From positions 1-62,876 of the IMG/VR virus record IMGVR_UViG_3300037558_002528: a stretch of 62,876 nt of DNA, one strand, 5' to 3'. Position numbers and translations under genes: made by a program. Positions 1-7,139 of this stretch are shown here, piece after piece. How positions within the stretch are numbered: position 1 is the first letter of the stretch; every line of letters begins with the position of its first letter. Source of the DNA: a virus. The notes under the pieces are model-generated. The model saw only the letters and a list, made by a program, of their open reading frames with translations. It ran no database searches and was not told the DNA's origin.

Positions 1-1
1 G

Positions 2-1522
2 GGTGGCCGCGAGATGGAGGTGCGTCGCCGCAAGAAGTCCGGCGAGGTGTTCTGGGCCAGCCTGTCGTTGTCGGTCATGCGTGACCAGAGCGGCCATCCG
101 ATCGGCCTGATCGGCTATCTGAACGACATCACCGAACGCAAGAATGCGGAAAAGCTGATCCATCACCTGGCCTATTACGATGCCTTGACGGGCCTGCCCA
201 ACCGCACCTTGCTCACCCGCACCGTGGATCAGGCGCTGACCGAAGCCCGCCATGAAAGCATGCACGGCTGCGTGATGTTCATCGACCTGAATCGCTTCAA
301 GCCCATCAACGATACGCTGGGTCATGTGGCCGGCGACATGCTGCTGGTGGAAGTGGCCCTGCGCTTGCGCCGCGCCTTGCGCGAGCAGGATGTGGTGGCG
401 CGCCTGGGCGCCGACGAATTTGCGGTGGCGCTGTTCGACATCGACAAGGATTACCATCCCGGCTTCGTGGCCCAGAAGCTGCTGGCCGTGTTCGATGATC
501 CGTTCTTCATCGATGGCCACGAGTTGCGCGTGGGCGCCAGCATTGGCGTGAGCATGTATCCGGAAGATGCCAGCGATACCGAAACCTTGCTGCGCCTGGC
601 CGACATCGCCATGTACCGGGCCAAGCAGGGTGGCGACAACAATGAAAACGGCTACGTCTATTACAGCGAAGAGATGAATCGCAACACGCTGGACCTGTTG
701 CGCATCGAAACCGGTTTGCTGCACGCCTTCGAATACAACGAATTGCTGCTGTACTACCAGCCCAAGGTGGATATGAACACCCTGGCCATCACCGGTGGCG
801 AGGCCCTGGTGCGCTGGCAGCATCCGGAGCGCGGATTGCTGCTGCCGGGTGAATTCATCCCGATTGCTGAAGAAACCGGCCTGATCGTGCAGTTGAGCGA
901 TTGGGTGCTGGACGCCGTGTGCCGCCAGGCGCGCTCGTGGAAAGAAGCCGGCCTGGCACCGATCCGCATCGCCCTGAACGTGACGGCGCGCGAATTCACC
1001 CGCTCCCTGCCGGACCGTGTGCGGGCGGCCCTGAACCGGCATGCGCTCAGCGGCGACTGGCTGGAGCTGGAAATCACCGAGAGCATGCTGATGCACAGCA
1101 CCGATCGCGTCATTTCCATCATGGAAAAGATCTGCAGCCTGGGCATCACGATTTCACTGGATGACTTCGGGACCGGCTATTCCAGCCTCTCGTACCTGAA
1201 GCGCTTCCCCATCAATACGCTCAAGATCGACCGCTCCTTCACCATGGGCATCCCTGACGATACCAATGACTGCGCCATTGCCAGCGCCATCATCGGCATC
1301 GCCAAGCAATTGCGCCACAAGGTCATCGCCGAAGGGGTGGAGACCGAAAAGCAATTCAACTTCCTGCGCGAAGCCGGTTGCAACGAATTGCAGGGCTTCC
1401 TCTTCTCGCGCCCCATTCCGGCGGCGGACTTCCATGCCATGCTGCTGGAGGGGCGCAAGCTCAACGTGATGCAGCAGGCGGCTTCGTCCGCCCTGCCTGC
1501 GGCAGGTCTGCCCGAGCAATGA
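2..1522 (+). CDS. PAS/GGDEF/EAL cyclic-di-GMP signalling protein (5' partial)
   Basis: C-terminal part of a cyclic-di-GMP turnover protein. The frame is open to the window edge and begins inside the end of a PAS/PAC fold (ending [12 protein letters not shown]), so the start lies upstream. Counting from the Met at base 14, a GGDEF domain follows with a degenerate active site (GADEF at about residues 132-136). The EAL domain keeps its catalytic landmarks: E263-[11 protein letters not shown], the [10 protein letters not shown] loop and IAEGVETE. This suggests a working phosphodiesterase whose cyclase domain is altered, perhaps regulatory. Chromosomal, outside the prophage. Confidence 0.93.
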   Translation, partial: GGREMEVRRRKKSGEVFWASLSLSVMRDQSGHPIGLIGYLNDITERKNAEKLIHHLAYYDALTGLPNRTLLTRTVDQALTEARHESMHGCVMFIDLNRFKPINDTLGHVAGDMLLVEVALRLRRALREQDVVARLGADEFAVALFDIDKDYHPGFVAQKLLAVFDDPFFIDGHELRVGASIGVSMYPEDASDTETLLRLADIAMYRAKQGGDNNENGYVYYSEEMNRNTLDLLRIETGLLHAFEYNELLLYYQPKVDMNTLAITGGEALVRWQHPERGLLLPGEFIPIAEETGLIVQLSDWVLDAVCRQARSWKEAGLAPIRIALNVTAREFTRSLPDRVRAALNRHALSGDWLELEITESMLMHSTDRVISIMEKICSLGITISLDDFGTGYSSLSYLKRFPINTLKIDRSFTMGIPDDTNDCAIASAIIGIAKQLRHKVIAEGVETEKQFNFLREAGCNELQGFLFSRPIPAADFHAMLLEGRKLNVMQQAASSALPAAGLPEQ

Positions 1523-1778
1523 GGCCACCGGCCGGTGAGCGCCTTCGCGCTGCCGGTCTCCTGCGTTTTCTCCCCGATTTCCGTGTTGTCCTGCGCTGGA
1601 TGCGGCCCTATGCTGGAGCCCGCCTTGTGAGAAATCTGAGACTTTCGGGCATTCTCTCGAAGTATTTCGGTCCGACTGGAGAATGTTGTCCAGATTTCAT
1701 CACGGATTTCACTGATTTTTGGCGGGCTGCCGTGTCAATGCATATTCTTCACCATACAACCAACGAAGGAGAACGATC

Positions 1779-2315
1779 ATGAAACGACGTATTGCACAGC
1801 TGGCCCTGCTGGCCTGCACCTCTGCAGCATCGCTGGCCATGGCGGCGGAGGCGCCCATCAAGGTGCCGCTGAACCTGGTCAATGGCCAGGGAGTGGTGGC
1901 TGCGGCGGGCGAGGTGACCATCAGCGAGACGCCGTATGGACTGGTGTTCCAGCCGGCATTGACGGGCTTGCCCGCCGGTGTGCACGGCTTCCACGTACAC
2001 CAGAACGCTTCCTGCGCGCCACTGGAGAAGGATGGGAAGATGGAGCCTGCCCTGGCAGCTGGCGGCCATTGGGATCCACAGAAGACGGGCAAGCATGAAG
2101 GACCCTACGGCGAGGGGCATCTGGGAGACCTGCCTGCCCTTTACGTGAGTGCGGATGGCAAGGCCGACTACCCGGTGCTGGCACCGCGCCTGAAGACGCT
2201 GGCTGAAGTGCGGGGACATGCGCTGATGGTGCACGTGGGCGGGGATAATCACTCGGATTATCCGGCTGCGCTGGGTGGCGGAGGCGTGCGGTTGGCGTGT
2301 GGGGTGATCCAGTAA
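1779..2315 (+). CDS. sodC: Periplasmic Cu,Zn superoxide dismutase
   Basis: 178-residue bacterial SodC, which dismutates superoxide in the periplasm. The ATG at 1779 is chosen because AAGGAG lies just upstream and the protein then opens with a Sec signal peptide ([12 protein letters not shown], cleavage likely after AMA). The copper and zinc ligand regions [24 protein letters not shown] and [11 protein letters not shown] are present, as is the C-terminal [16 protein letters not shown] region. Host gene next to the prophage; it has no partner gene in the window. Confidence 0.95.
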   Translation: MKRRIAQLALLACTSAASLAMAAEAPIKVPLNLVNGQGVVAAAGEVTISETPYGLVFQPALTGLPAGVHGFHVHQNASCAPLEKDGKMEPALAAGGHWDPQKTGKHEGPYGEGHLGDLPALYVSADGKADYPVLAPRLKTLAEVRGHALMVHVGGDNHSDYPAALGGGGVRLACGVIQ

Positions 2316-2429
2316 GGTTTTGCTCTGCTGGCGGCGCTGCGGGATAGGCGGTCAGGCACCATGCCTTGGATTGCTCTCGTGCAGCCGCATAAATTTGGAG
2401 TGCGGAATATATTGGAATATTGGAAGGAC

Positions 2430-2467
2430 AAATGAAAAACGGGTCCATCAGGACCCGTTTTTCATTT
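2430..2467. terminator. Bidirectional intrinsic terminator, original tRNA-Ser terminator
   Basis: Perfect 17-bp stem (2430-2446 with 2451-2467) around the 4-nt loop ATCA, with A and T runs on both sides, so it can stop transcripts in both directions. It sits 7 bp left of attL. Before integration the minus-strand tRNA-Ser ended here, so this was probably its terminator. It now ends the leftward phage operon and sodC transcription. Confidence 0.85.
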
Positions 2468-2473
2468 GAAGCT

Positions 2474-2491
2474 TTGGCGGAGACGGAGGGA
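2474..2491. repeat. attL core, 18-bp direct repeat
   Basis: TTGGCGGAGACGGAGGGA, identical to 62761-62778. Neighbouring bases differ on both sides (T versus A before, G versus T after), so the identity is exactly 18 bp. It is the detached copy of the tRNA-Ser 3' end. Confidence 0.95.
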
Positions 2492-2516
2492 GCAATATAT
2501 CGGTCCGTAACCCGCT

Positions 2517-2762
2517 TCAGGCGGCAGTCTTGTGGTTTTCGAATCCAGATTCACCAACAGATTCACCATCAGAATTCGCGGCCCGCGAGTTCATGCGTTC
2601 TTTGATCCATTCGTCGACCTCGCTCTCGACCCAGCCGACCGAGTGCGGACCCAACTCGATAGGGGCTGGGAAGCTGCCTTCCTTGACCTTGCGGTGCAGG
2701 GTGGTGCGCCCGATGGCCGTCTTCTTCAGGACGTCCTTGGTTTTCAGGATATTGTGGCTCAT
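2517..2762 (-). CDS. AlpA-family DNA-binding protein, candidate excisionase
   Basis: 81-residue winged-helix protein of the AlpA/MerR-like excisionase class: ILKTKDVLKKTAIGRTTLHR is the helix-turn-helix and VGWVESEVDEWI the conserved second half. Its stop is 26 bp from attL. On the circular phage it would face the integrase across attP, read in the same direction, which fits a role in excision. The ATG at 2762 overlaps the previous stop by 4 bp. It could instead regulate transcription. Confidence 0.8.
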   Translation of the reverse strand: MSHNILKTKDVLKKTAIGRTTLHRKVKEGSFPAPIELGPHSVGWVESEVDEWIKERMNSRAANSDGESVGESGFENHKTAA

Positions 2763-3121
2763 AGGATTCCCTTTCCGCGAGTGTCGATTACCGGTTGCTT
2801 TTCTTTCAGGCGGCGCACCGAGACCTTCAGGCGCTGCTCTTCCTTCTTGAGGGCTGCCACCCGCTCGTTCATCTCGGCCAGGGTACGCTTGACGCTGGCA
2901 TGATCGGACCAGGCGCGCTGCAGCACCACGGCATTGGTAGCCAGGTACTGGAACGGGTCCAAGACGGCTCCGCACTGTACGCAGTTGACCAGTCTGCCAT
3001 GCGAGTCCAAAGAGATCTTCGCATGCTGGCACATGTTGAATGGCTGCTTTTCCAGCGTGATGGTCTGCTCGGGCACTTCCTGCGGCACGCCCGGGAAGCT
3101 GACGACGTTCTGTTCGCTCAT
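2759..3121 (-). CDS. Phage zinc-ribbon-like coiled-coil protein, function unknown
   Basis: 120 residues. A central CQH...CVQCG pattern could bind one zinc ion, and the C-terminal third is a charged helix (LAEMNERVAALKKEEQRLK) likely to form a coiled coil. Coupled to its neighbours by 4-bp start/stop overlaps on both sides, so it belongs to the leftward operon. I do not recognise a function. Confidence 0.7.
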   Translation of the reverse strand: MSEQNVVSFPGVPQEVPEQTITLEKQPFNMCQHAKISLDSHGRLVNCVQCGAVLDPFQYLATNAVVLQRAWSDHASVKRTLAEMNERVAALKKEEQRLKVSVRRLKEKQPVIDTRGKGIL

Positions 3122-3600
3122 GGTTTCCACTCCACCAGCGGCTGTGCGCTGGACACGTACAAAGGGTGACGCGGCGCGCCGGCGACTACCGTGACGCCCA
3201 GGCACATCAGTCGAGCGCTGCGCTTGCCGAAGATCTCGCGCACCGCAACCACACGATCGGGGTGGGCATTGGCACCCCAGGCGCACACCACCAGGTCATG
3301 CTCGATCGCCGCGCGCTGCAGGTGCCAGTCGTTCTCCGGGCCGACGGGATCCGAGTGCTGCCAGAGCGCGCGCGGGTCGGTGGCTCGCAGGGCGTAGAGA
3401 TTGACCACCACGATGCCGCTGCAGCTCCAGGACCTGGCGAAGTTGCGGCAGCGCCGGATGGTCGGATCGTCCTCCGCCGCATCCGCAGTGCTGGGGTTCA
3501 GCATGATGAACAACGCAGGTCCACGCGTGGCGAAAGCGTCGTCAGCCTTACGCTCCAGCATGTAGCGGTAGGTTCCGCAGTCCGAGATGATCGCGCTCAT
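3118..3600 (-). CDS. DUF1643 domain protein
   Basis: 160 residues matching DUF1643 along its length: FIMLNPSTADAAEDDPTIRR, then VVNLYALRATDP, DPVGPENDWHL and VCAWGANAH. Members are common on phages and plasmids; no enzymatic activity is established as far as I know. The conserved N, D and R residues resemble a ligand-binding site. Overlaps neighbours by 4 bp at each end. Confidence 0.85.
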   Translation of the reverse strand: MSAIISDCGTYRYMLERKADDAFATRGPALFIMLNPSTADAAEDDPTIRRCRNFARSWSCSGIVVVNLYALRATDPRALWQHSDPVGPENDWHLQRAAIEHDLVVCAWGANAHPDRVVAVREIFGKRSARLMCLGVTVVAGAPRHPLYVSSAQPLVEWKP

Positions 3601-4004
3601 GCCTTGTCTCCTTCTTCTGCTGGCTGGCAGAGTGCGGCGGGTGCAGCCATAAGAGGCTGGTCAATGAGGAAGCCATAGCTATATCCACCGTCATGCCACG
3701 CAGGCCAATCTCGTACCTTCGAATCCTCGCCATCCTCGTCTTCAGCATTGCCAAACATTTCTTCGATGGCCTGGATTAAGCGCTCCTCATCATCGTTGAA
3801 CAGATCTGCCGCATCCTCTAGAGCAGAGTCCACCCGTACAACATAGAAGTTTGGTCGGGTGAAAAGCGGCGTTACCGCAAGAAGCTTGAGTCCATCTCCA
3901 AAGATCTCATCAATTAGAAGGGGCGTTATTTCGTACTCAGTGCCCCAGAATCTCATGATGCGGGCACGTTCGATATGTGCGCGAAGTTGTTCATGGGTCA
4001 TCAT
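3597..4004 (-). CDS. Hypothetical acidic phage protein
   Basis: 135 residues. The start at 4004 (MMTHEQ) is preferred because CAGGAG precedes it and its ATGA overlaps the upstream stop, as throughout the operon. The protein is rich in Asp and Glu in the middle (LFNDDEERLIQAIEEMF). No domain recognised. Confidence 0.65.
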   Translation of the reverse strand: MMTHEQLRAHIERARIMRFWGTEYEITPLLIDEIFGDGLKLLAVTPLFTRPNFYVVRVDSALEDAADLFNDDEERLIQAIEEMFGNAEDEDGEDSKVRDWPAWHDGGYSYGFLIDQPLMAAPAALCQPAEEGDKA

Positions 4005-4603
4005 TGCTCCTGATCCTCCACCGACGGGCAGAGTGCGGCGCGGGCTTGCCATCCTTCCCATGCACCTTGTGTCTTTGGATCGATATAGGCGGCGATTCCT
4101 TCTTCAAGGCCGTTTTGCAGGTTCAAGTGCGAGAACTCGCGCTCAAACTTGGCATGCTCATCCGCCACCGGCTGCGCCACCGCTGGCGAGGAGTCATCAC
4201 CGTTCTGAATGGCGTAGTACTGTTCTTCAGTTACGGCGTTCGCGGCCACCAGCAAATCTTCCCAAGTCCAATCTTCTTCGCTCAGAACTTCGCGCATTTC
4301 CGCGTTCAAGTGCATCGGCACCAAGACGAAGCCCTCAGGCACCGGCCCTGCTGGTAGCGCGAGCTGGGAGGCGCGGATGGCAGCGTTATATCCAAGTACA
4401 AAAGCTTTGCGCCCAGCGTCATCATCTTCGAACGACGGCAACTCCGGCAGCGCCTGCCCTTGCGGCTCCAGTGCGCGCTCTGCTAGGGCGAGCAGCGCGG
4501 CCTCTGCACGCTCCATACGCTGGTGCGCGATTGAGCCGGCAACGTGGTCTTGCTTCTCGGCCAGGATCTCCTTCAGGGCGGCTTGGATCAGGTCGGCGTT
4601 CAT
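4001..4603 (-). CDS. Hypothetical phage protein
   Basis: 200 residues. The N-terminal half is helical (AALKEILAEKQDHVAG, MERAEAALLALAERAL); the C-terminus contains AWEGWQARAALC, a motif common in small phage early proteins of unknown role. Coupled to both neighbours by 4-bp overlaps. Confidence 0.65.
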   Translation of the reverse strand: MNADLIQAALKEILAEKQDHVAGSIAHQRMERAEAALLALAERALEPQGQALPELPSFEDDDAGRKAFVLGYNAAIRASQLALPAGPVPEGFVLVPMHLNAEMREVLSEEDWTWEDLLVAANAVTEEQYYAIQNGDDSSPAVAQPVADEHAKFEREFSHLNLQNGLEEGIAAYIDPKTQGAWEGWQARAALCPSVEDQEQ

Positions 4604-4875
4604 GCAGCACCACCTTTCTGCGGGCGCATGGCGTCAAGAATCTCGCGCAGCTTCATGCCCGGGACGCCTGATACCGCATACATCACGCAGTCCTTGCTCT
4701 CACCATCGATGACGATCTCGGCGAGACGCGGGTGGCTCGCCAGCACGTCCAGCCGCGCGGTCTCTGCTTGCTGCTGCACCAGCACCACGCGCAGTGCAAC
4801 CAGGTCCTCGCGCGTGACAGGGGCAACGCCGTTCTCGCAGCTGGCGATCAGGTGGTCGATCTTTTCCAAGTTCAT
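4600..4875 (-). CDS. Hypothetical phage protein
   Basis: 91 residues from MNLEKIDHL. Two starts compete: ATG at 4881 overlaps the rtcB stop as ATGA, while ATG at 4875 has GAAGGG six bases upstream; the latter is used. The sequence suggests two helical segments. No family recognised. Confidence 0.6.
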   Translation of the reverse strand: MNLEKIDHLIASCENGVAPVTREDLVALRVVLVQQQAETARLDVLASHPRLAEIVIDGESKDCVMYAVSGVPGMKLREILDAMRPQKGGAA

Positions 4876-4877
4876 GA

Positions 4878-6098
4878 TCATCCCTTCACGCACAGGACCT
4901 GCTTGAGGGTATGCACCACCTCAACCAGATCAGATTGAGCGGCCATCACCGCATCGATATCCTTATAGGCAGCCGGGGTCTCGTCCAGCACCTCAGCATC
5001 CTTGCGGCATTCGACGCCGGCCGTGGCCGCGATGTGATCCTCGATCGTGAACTGCTTGCGCGCTTCGTTGCGCGACATCTTGCGCCCTGCACCGTGTGAG
5101 CAGGAGCAGAAGGCCTCGCGCTCGCCCTTCCCGCGCACGATGAACGACTTGGCACCCATACTGCCGGGAATGATCCCGAGTCGCCCTTCGTGGGCGTCGA
5201 CCGCACCCTTGCGCGTGACCATCACGTTTTCGCCGAAGTGGCGTTCCCACGAAACATAGTTGTGGTGGCAGTTCACTGCCTCGCAGTCGCACGTGAAGGG
5301 CTTCGGTATCGCCTGGTGCAGGGCCACCAGCGCCGCCTGCATCATCAGCTCGCGATTGATCCGGGCAAAGCCCTGGGCCCAGCCGACGGCCTCGAAATAG
5401 TCATCGAAGAGGTTGGAGCCTTGCGGGATGTAGGCCAGGTCCTGGTCGGGCAGGTTGATGAACCAGCGCTGCATATCGCGCTTGGCGGCCTCGATGAAGT
5501 AGCTTCCGATAGCATTGCCGATGCCACGGGAACCGGAATGCAGCATGATCCAGACGCGCTGCTGCTCATCCAGGCACAGCTCCACAAAGTGGTTACCGGT
5601 GCCTAGGGTGCCGGCGTGCGTGACTGCGCGCTCGGCCGGCCGCGACAGCTTCGGATGCTTGTGGGCCAGGACCGGCAGGAAGTCCATTTGCCGGCGCAGC
5701 GCTTCCGACGCGCCGTAGGGCGACTCGCCCCAGGCGCCGCGATCACCCGGGCCACCGTTGTTGGTCCGGCCATGGGGAATTGCTGCCTCGATCGCGCTGC
5801 GCAGCGGGCCCAAGTTGTCCGGGAGGTCCGAGGCCACGAGCGTGGTGCGCTGCGCGGCCATCCCGCAGCCGATGTCCACGCCGACAGCGGCCGGGATGAC
5901 GGCGCCCTTGGTGGCGATCACGCTGCCCACGGTGGCGCCCATGCCCCAGTGCACATCGGGCATCGCGGCCACGTGCTTATGGATGAAGGGCAGGCTGGCC
6001 AGGTTGCGCAGCTGCTGCTTGGCTGCGTCTTCTACCTGCACGCCACGCGTCCAGGCTTTGATGGGTTTTCCGGTGCTGTCGATGATTTCGAAGGTCAT
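4878..6098 (-). CDS. rtcB: RtcB-type RNA 3'-phosphate/5'-OH ligase
   Basis: Full-length 406-residue RtcB, close to the roughly 400 residues of the bacterial enzyme. RtcB joins 2',3'-cyclic-phosphate or 3'-phosphate ends to 5'-hydroxyl RNA ends using GTP and Mn2+. Metal-site residues are visible: D75-x-x-C78 in GVDIGCG, H170 in GTGNHFVE, H187 in MLHSGSRG, and the CHHN block at 277-280. The guanylylated histidine is H335 in CSCSHGAGRKMSR. It overlaps the upstream J-domain gene by 4 bp. No cyclase gene (rtcA) is present. In a phage its likely use is repair of tRNAs cut by host anticodon nucleases (inference). Confidence 0.95.
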   Translation of the reverse strand: MTFEIIDSTGKPIKAWTRGVQVEDAAKQQLRNLASLPFIHKHVAAMPDVHWGMGATVGSVIATKGAVIPAAVGVDIGCGMAAQRTTLVASDLPDNLGPLRSAIEAAIPHGRTNNGGPGDRGAWGESPYGASEALRRQMDFLPVLAHKHPKLSRPAERAVTHAGTLGTGNHFVELCLDEQQRVWIMLHSGSRGIGNAIGSYFIEAAKRDMQRWFINLPDQDLAYIPQGSNLFDDYFEAVGWAQGFARINRELMMQAALVALHQAIPKPFTCDCEAVNCHHNYVSWERHFGENVMVTRKGAVDAHEGRLGIIPGSMGAKSFIVRGKGEREAFCSCSHGAGRKMSRNEARKQFTIEDHIAATAGVECRKDAEVLDETPAAYKDIDAVMAAQSDLVEVVHTLKQVLCVKG

Positions 6099-6685
6099 GG
6101 CTTCAGTTCCTTTTCTGCTTCGGTGAGTGCGTTGTTCAATTCGGTCATACGTTCGTGGCTGCCACCGTTCTTGTCGGGATGCCTGGCGCTGGCCAGCTGC
6201 CGGTAGCGTTCCTTCACTTGGGGCATGGTCAGCGGCGGATGCTCCTCGCCGAAGTTCATCACCTCACGCCATGTGCGCTTCTTCTGTCCGGCTGGCGCCG
6301 GCAGCGCACGGAAGCCACTGAAGGTGGCGCGTACCAAGGCGAGAGTCCCGTGCCGAAGCTCGACGCGGCGCGCTTCCAGGATGTGGTGGATGGCCTGCAG
6401 GTTGGCTGCCGGCGTCAGGTACCGGTCCACCGGGATGCAAAACTGCTCACCGTCCCAAGTGAACCAGGCGGCGACGCCAGGATCCTGCGGTTTCTCGACG
6501 CCCAGCGAGCAGTTCGAGGAGAGCACCACGTTGGCCAGCGGCTTGCCGCTGTCGGTACCGAACTTGCGGAGGCTGTCCTGCACGTTCTTCAGGGCGCCGG
6601 CCAACGAAGTCTTGAAGCTGCCGGCTTCGCGGTGACGAGCCCGAGGGATGGTGTCAGGCCAATGAAGAGGGTAGGCGGTGGTCAT
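6095..6685 (-). CDS. J-domain (DnaJ-like) protein
   Basis: 196 residues. The C-terminal 45 residues form a short J domain with the diagnostic HPD at 169-171 (YRQLASARHPDKNGG), which stimulates the ATPase of DnaK. The N-terminal 150 residues do not match the classic zinc-finger or substrate domains of DnaJ. First gene of the segment below the plus-strand cargo gene at 6726; overlaps rtcB by 4 bp, suggesting co-expression. It may recruit host DnaK to phage replication or to RtcB; the latter is a guess. Confidence 0.85.
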   Translation of the reverse strand: MTTAYPLHWPDTIPRARHREAGSFKTSLAGALKNVQDSLRKFGTDSGKPLANVVLSSNCSLGVEKPQDPGVAAWFTWDGEQFCIPVDRYLTPAANLQAIHHILEARRVELRHGTLALVRATFSGFRALPAPAGQKKRTWREVMNFGEEHPPLTMPQVKERYRQLASARHPDKNGGSHERMTELNNALTEAEKELKP

Positions 6686-6725
6686 GGTAGGATTAGTTAA
6701 TTAAATAACATCCGGGAGCGCAAGA

Positions 6726-7139
6726 ATGGGGCAATATCAGGTAGTTCAACTCGAAAACGGGCGTTGGATTTGGACGTTCTTGACCGGCGATATGGTGGAT
6801 ACAAGGCGTTCTTTTGGTCACTCTGTTGTTGAATTCCCCAGTGCCGAAGAGGCAAATCAGGATCTGGTACGCCTTCAATCCGCGCAGCAAGTAGAAGGGC
6901 GTTACGTTGTGTCGGAGGGCTATCTGCAATCTCTCGTTAATCTGATTGCCGTAGCAGAGCCGAGCTGCGGAGGAGCGTCCATCGATGGCGTGCATTGGCA
7001 TGAGCCAGAAAACGAACGCGGAGCCAACTGGGATGTGTCTCATATCGGAGGCGCGGACGATGCACCAGCTTGTTACGACGCTATCCGCCCTAAAATCGAA
7101 GAGCTCAGGAGGCGATTCCTCATCGAGGATCCTCAGTAA
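6726..7139 (+). CDS. Plus-strand cargo gene, function unknown
   Basis: 137 residues, opposite to the operon around it, with GGGAGCG seven bases before the ATG and its own AT-rich upstream region (6687-6720, containing TTAGTTAATTAAATAA). Base composition looks lower in GC than the neighbours. This is the pattern of a moron expressed in the lysogen. It overlaps the methyltransferase gene tail to tail by 7 bp. No domain recognised. Confidence 0.7.
   Translation: MGQYQVVQLENGRWIWTFLTGDMVDTRRSFGHSVVEFPSAEEANQDLVRLQSAQQVEGRYVVSEGYLQSLVNLIAVAEPSCGGASIDGVHWHEPENERGANWDVSHIGGADDAPACYDAIRPKIEELRRRFLIEDPQ

Noticed and set aside
1-1522. GGDEF/EAL gene as phage cargo
   Set aside because: It lies outside attL with sodC between it and the prophage.
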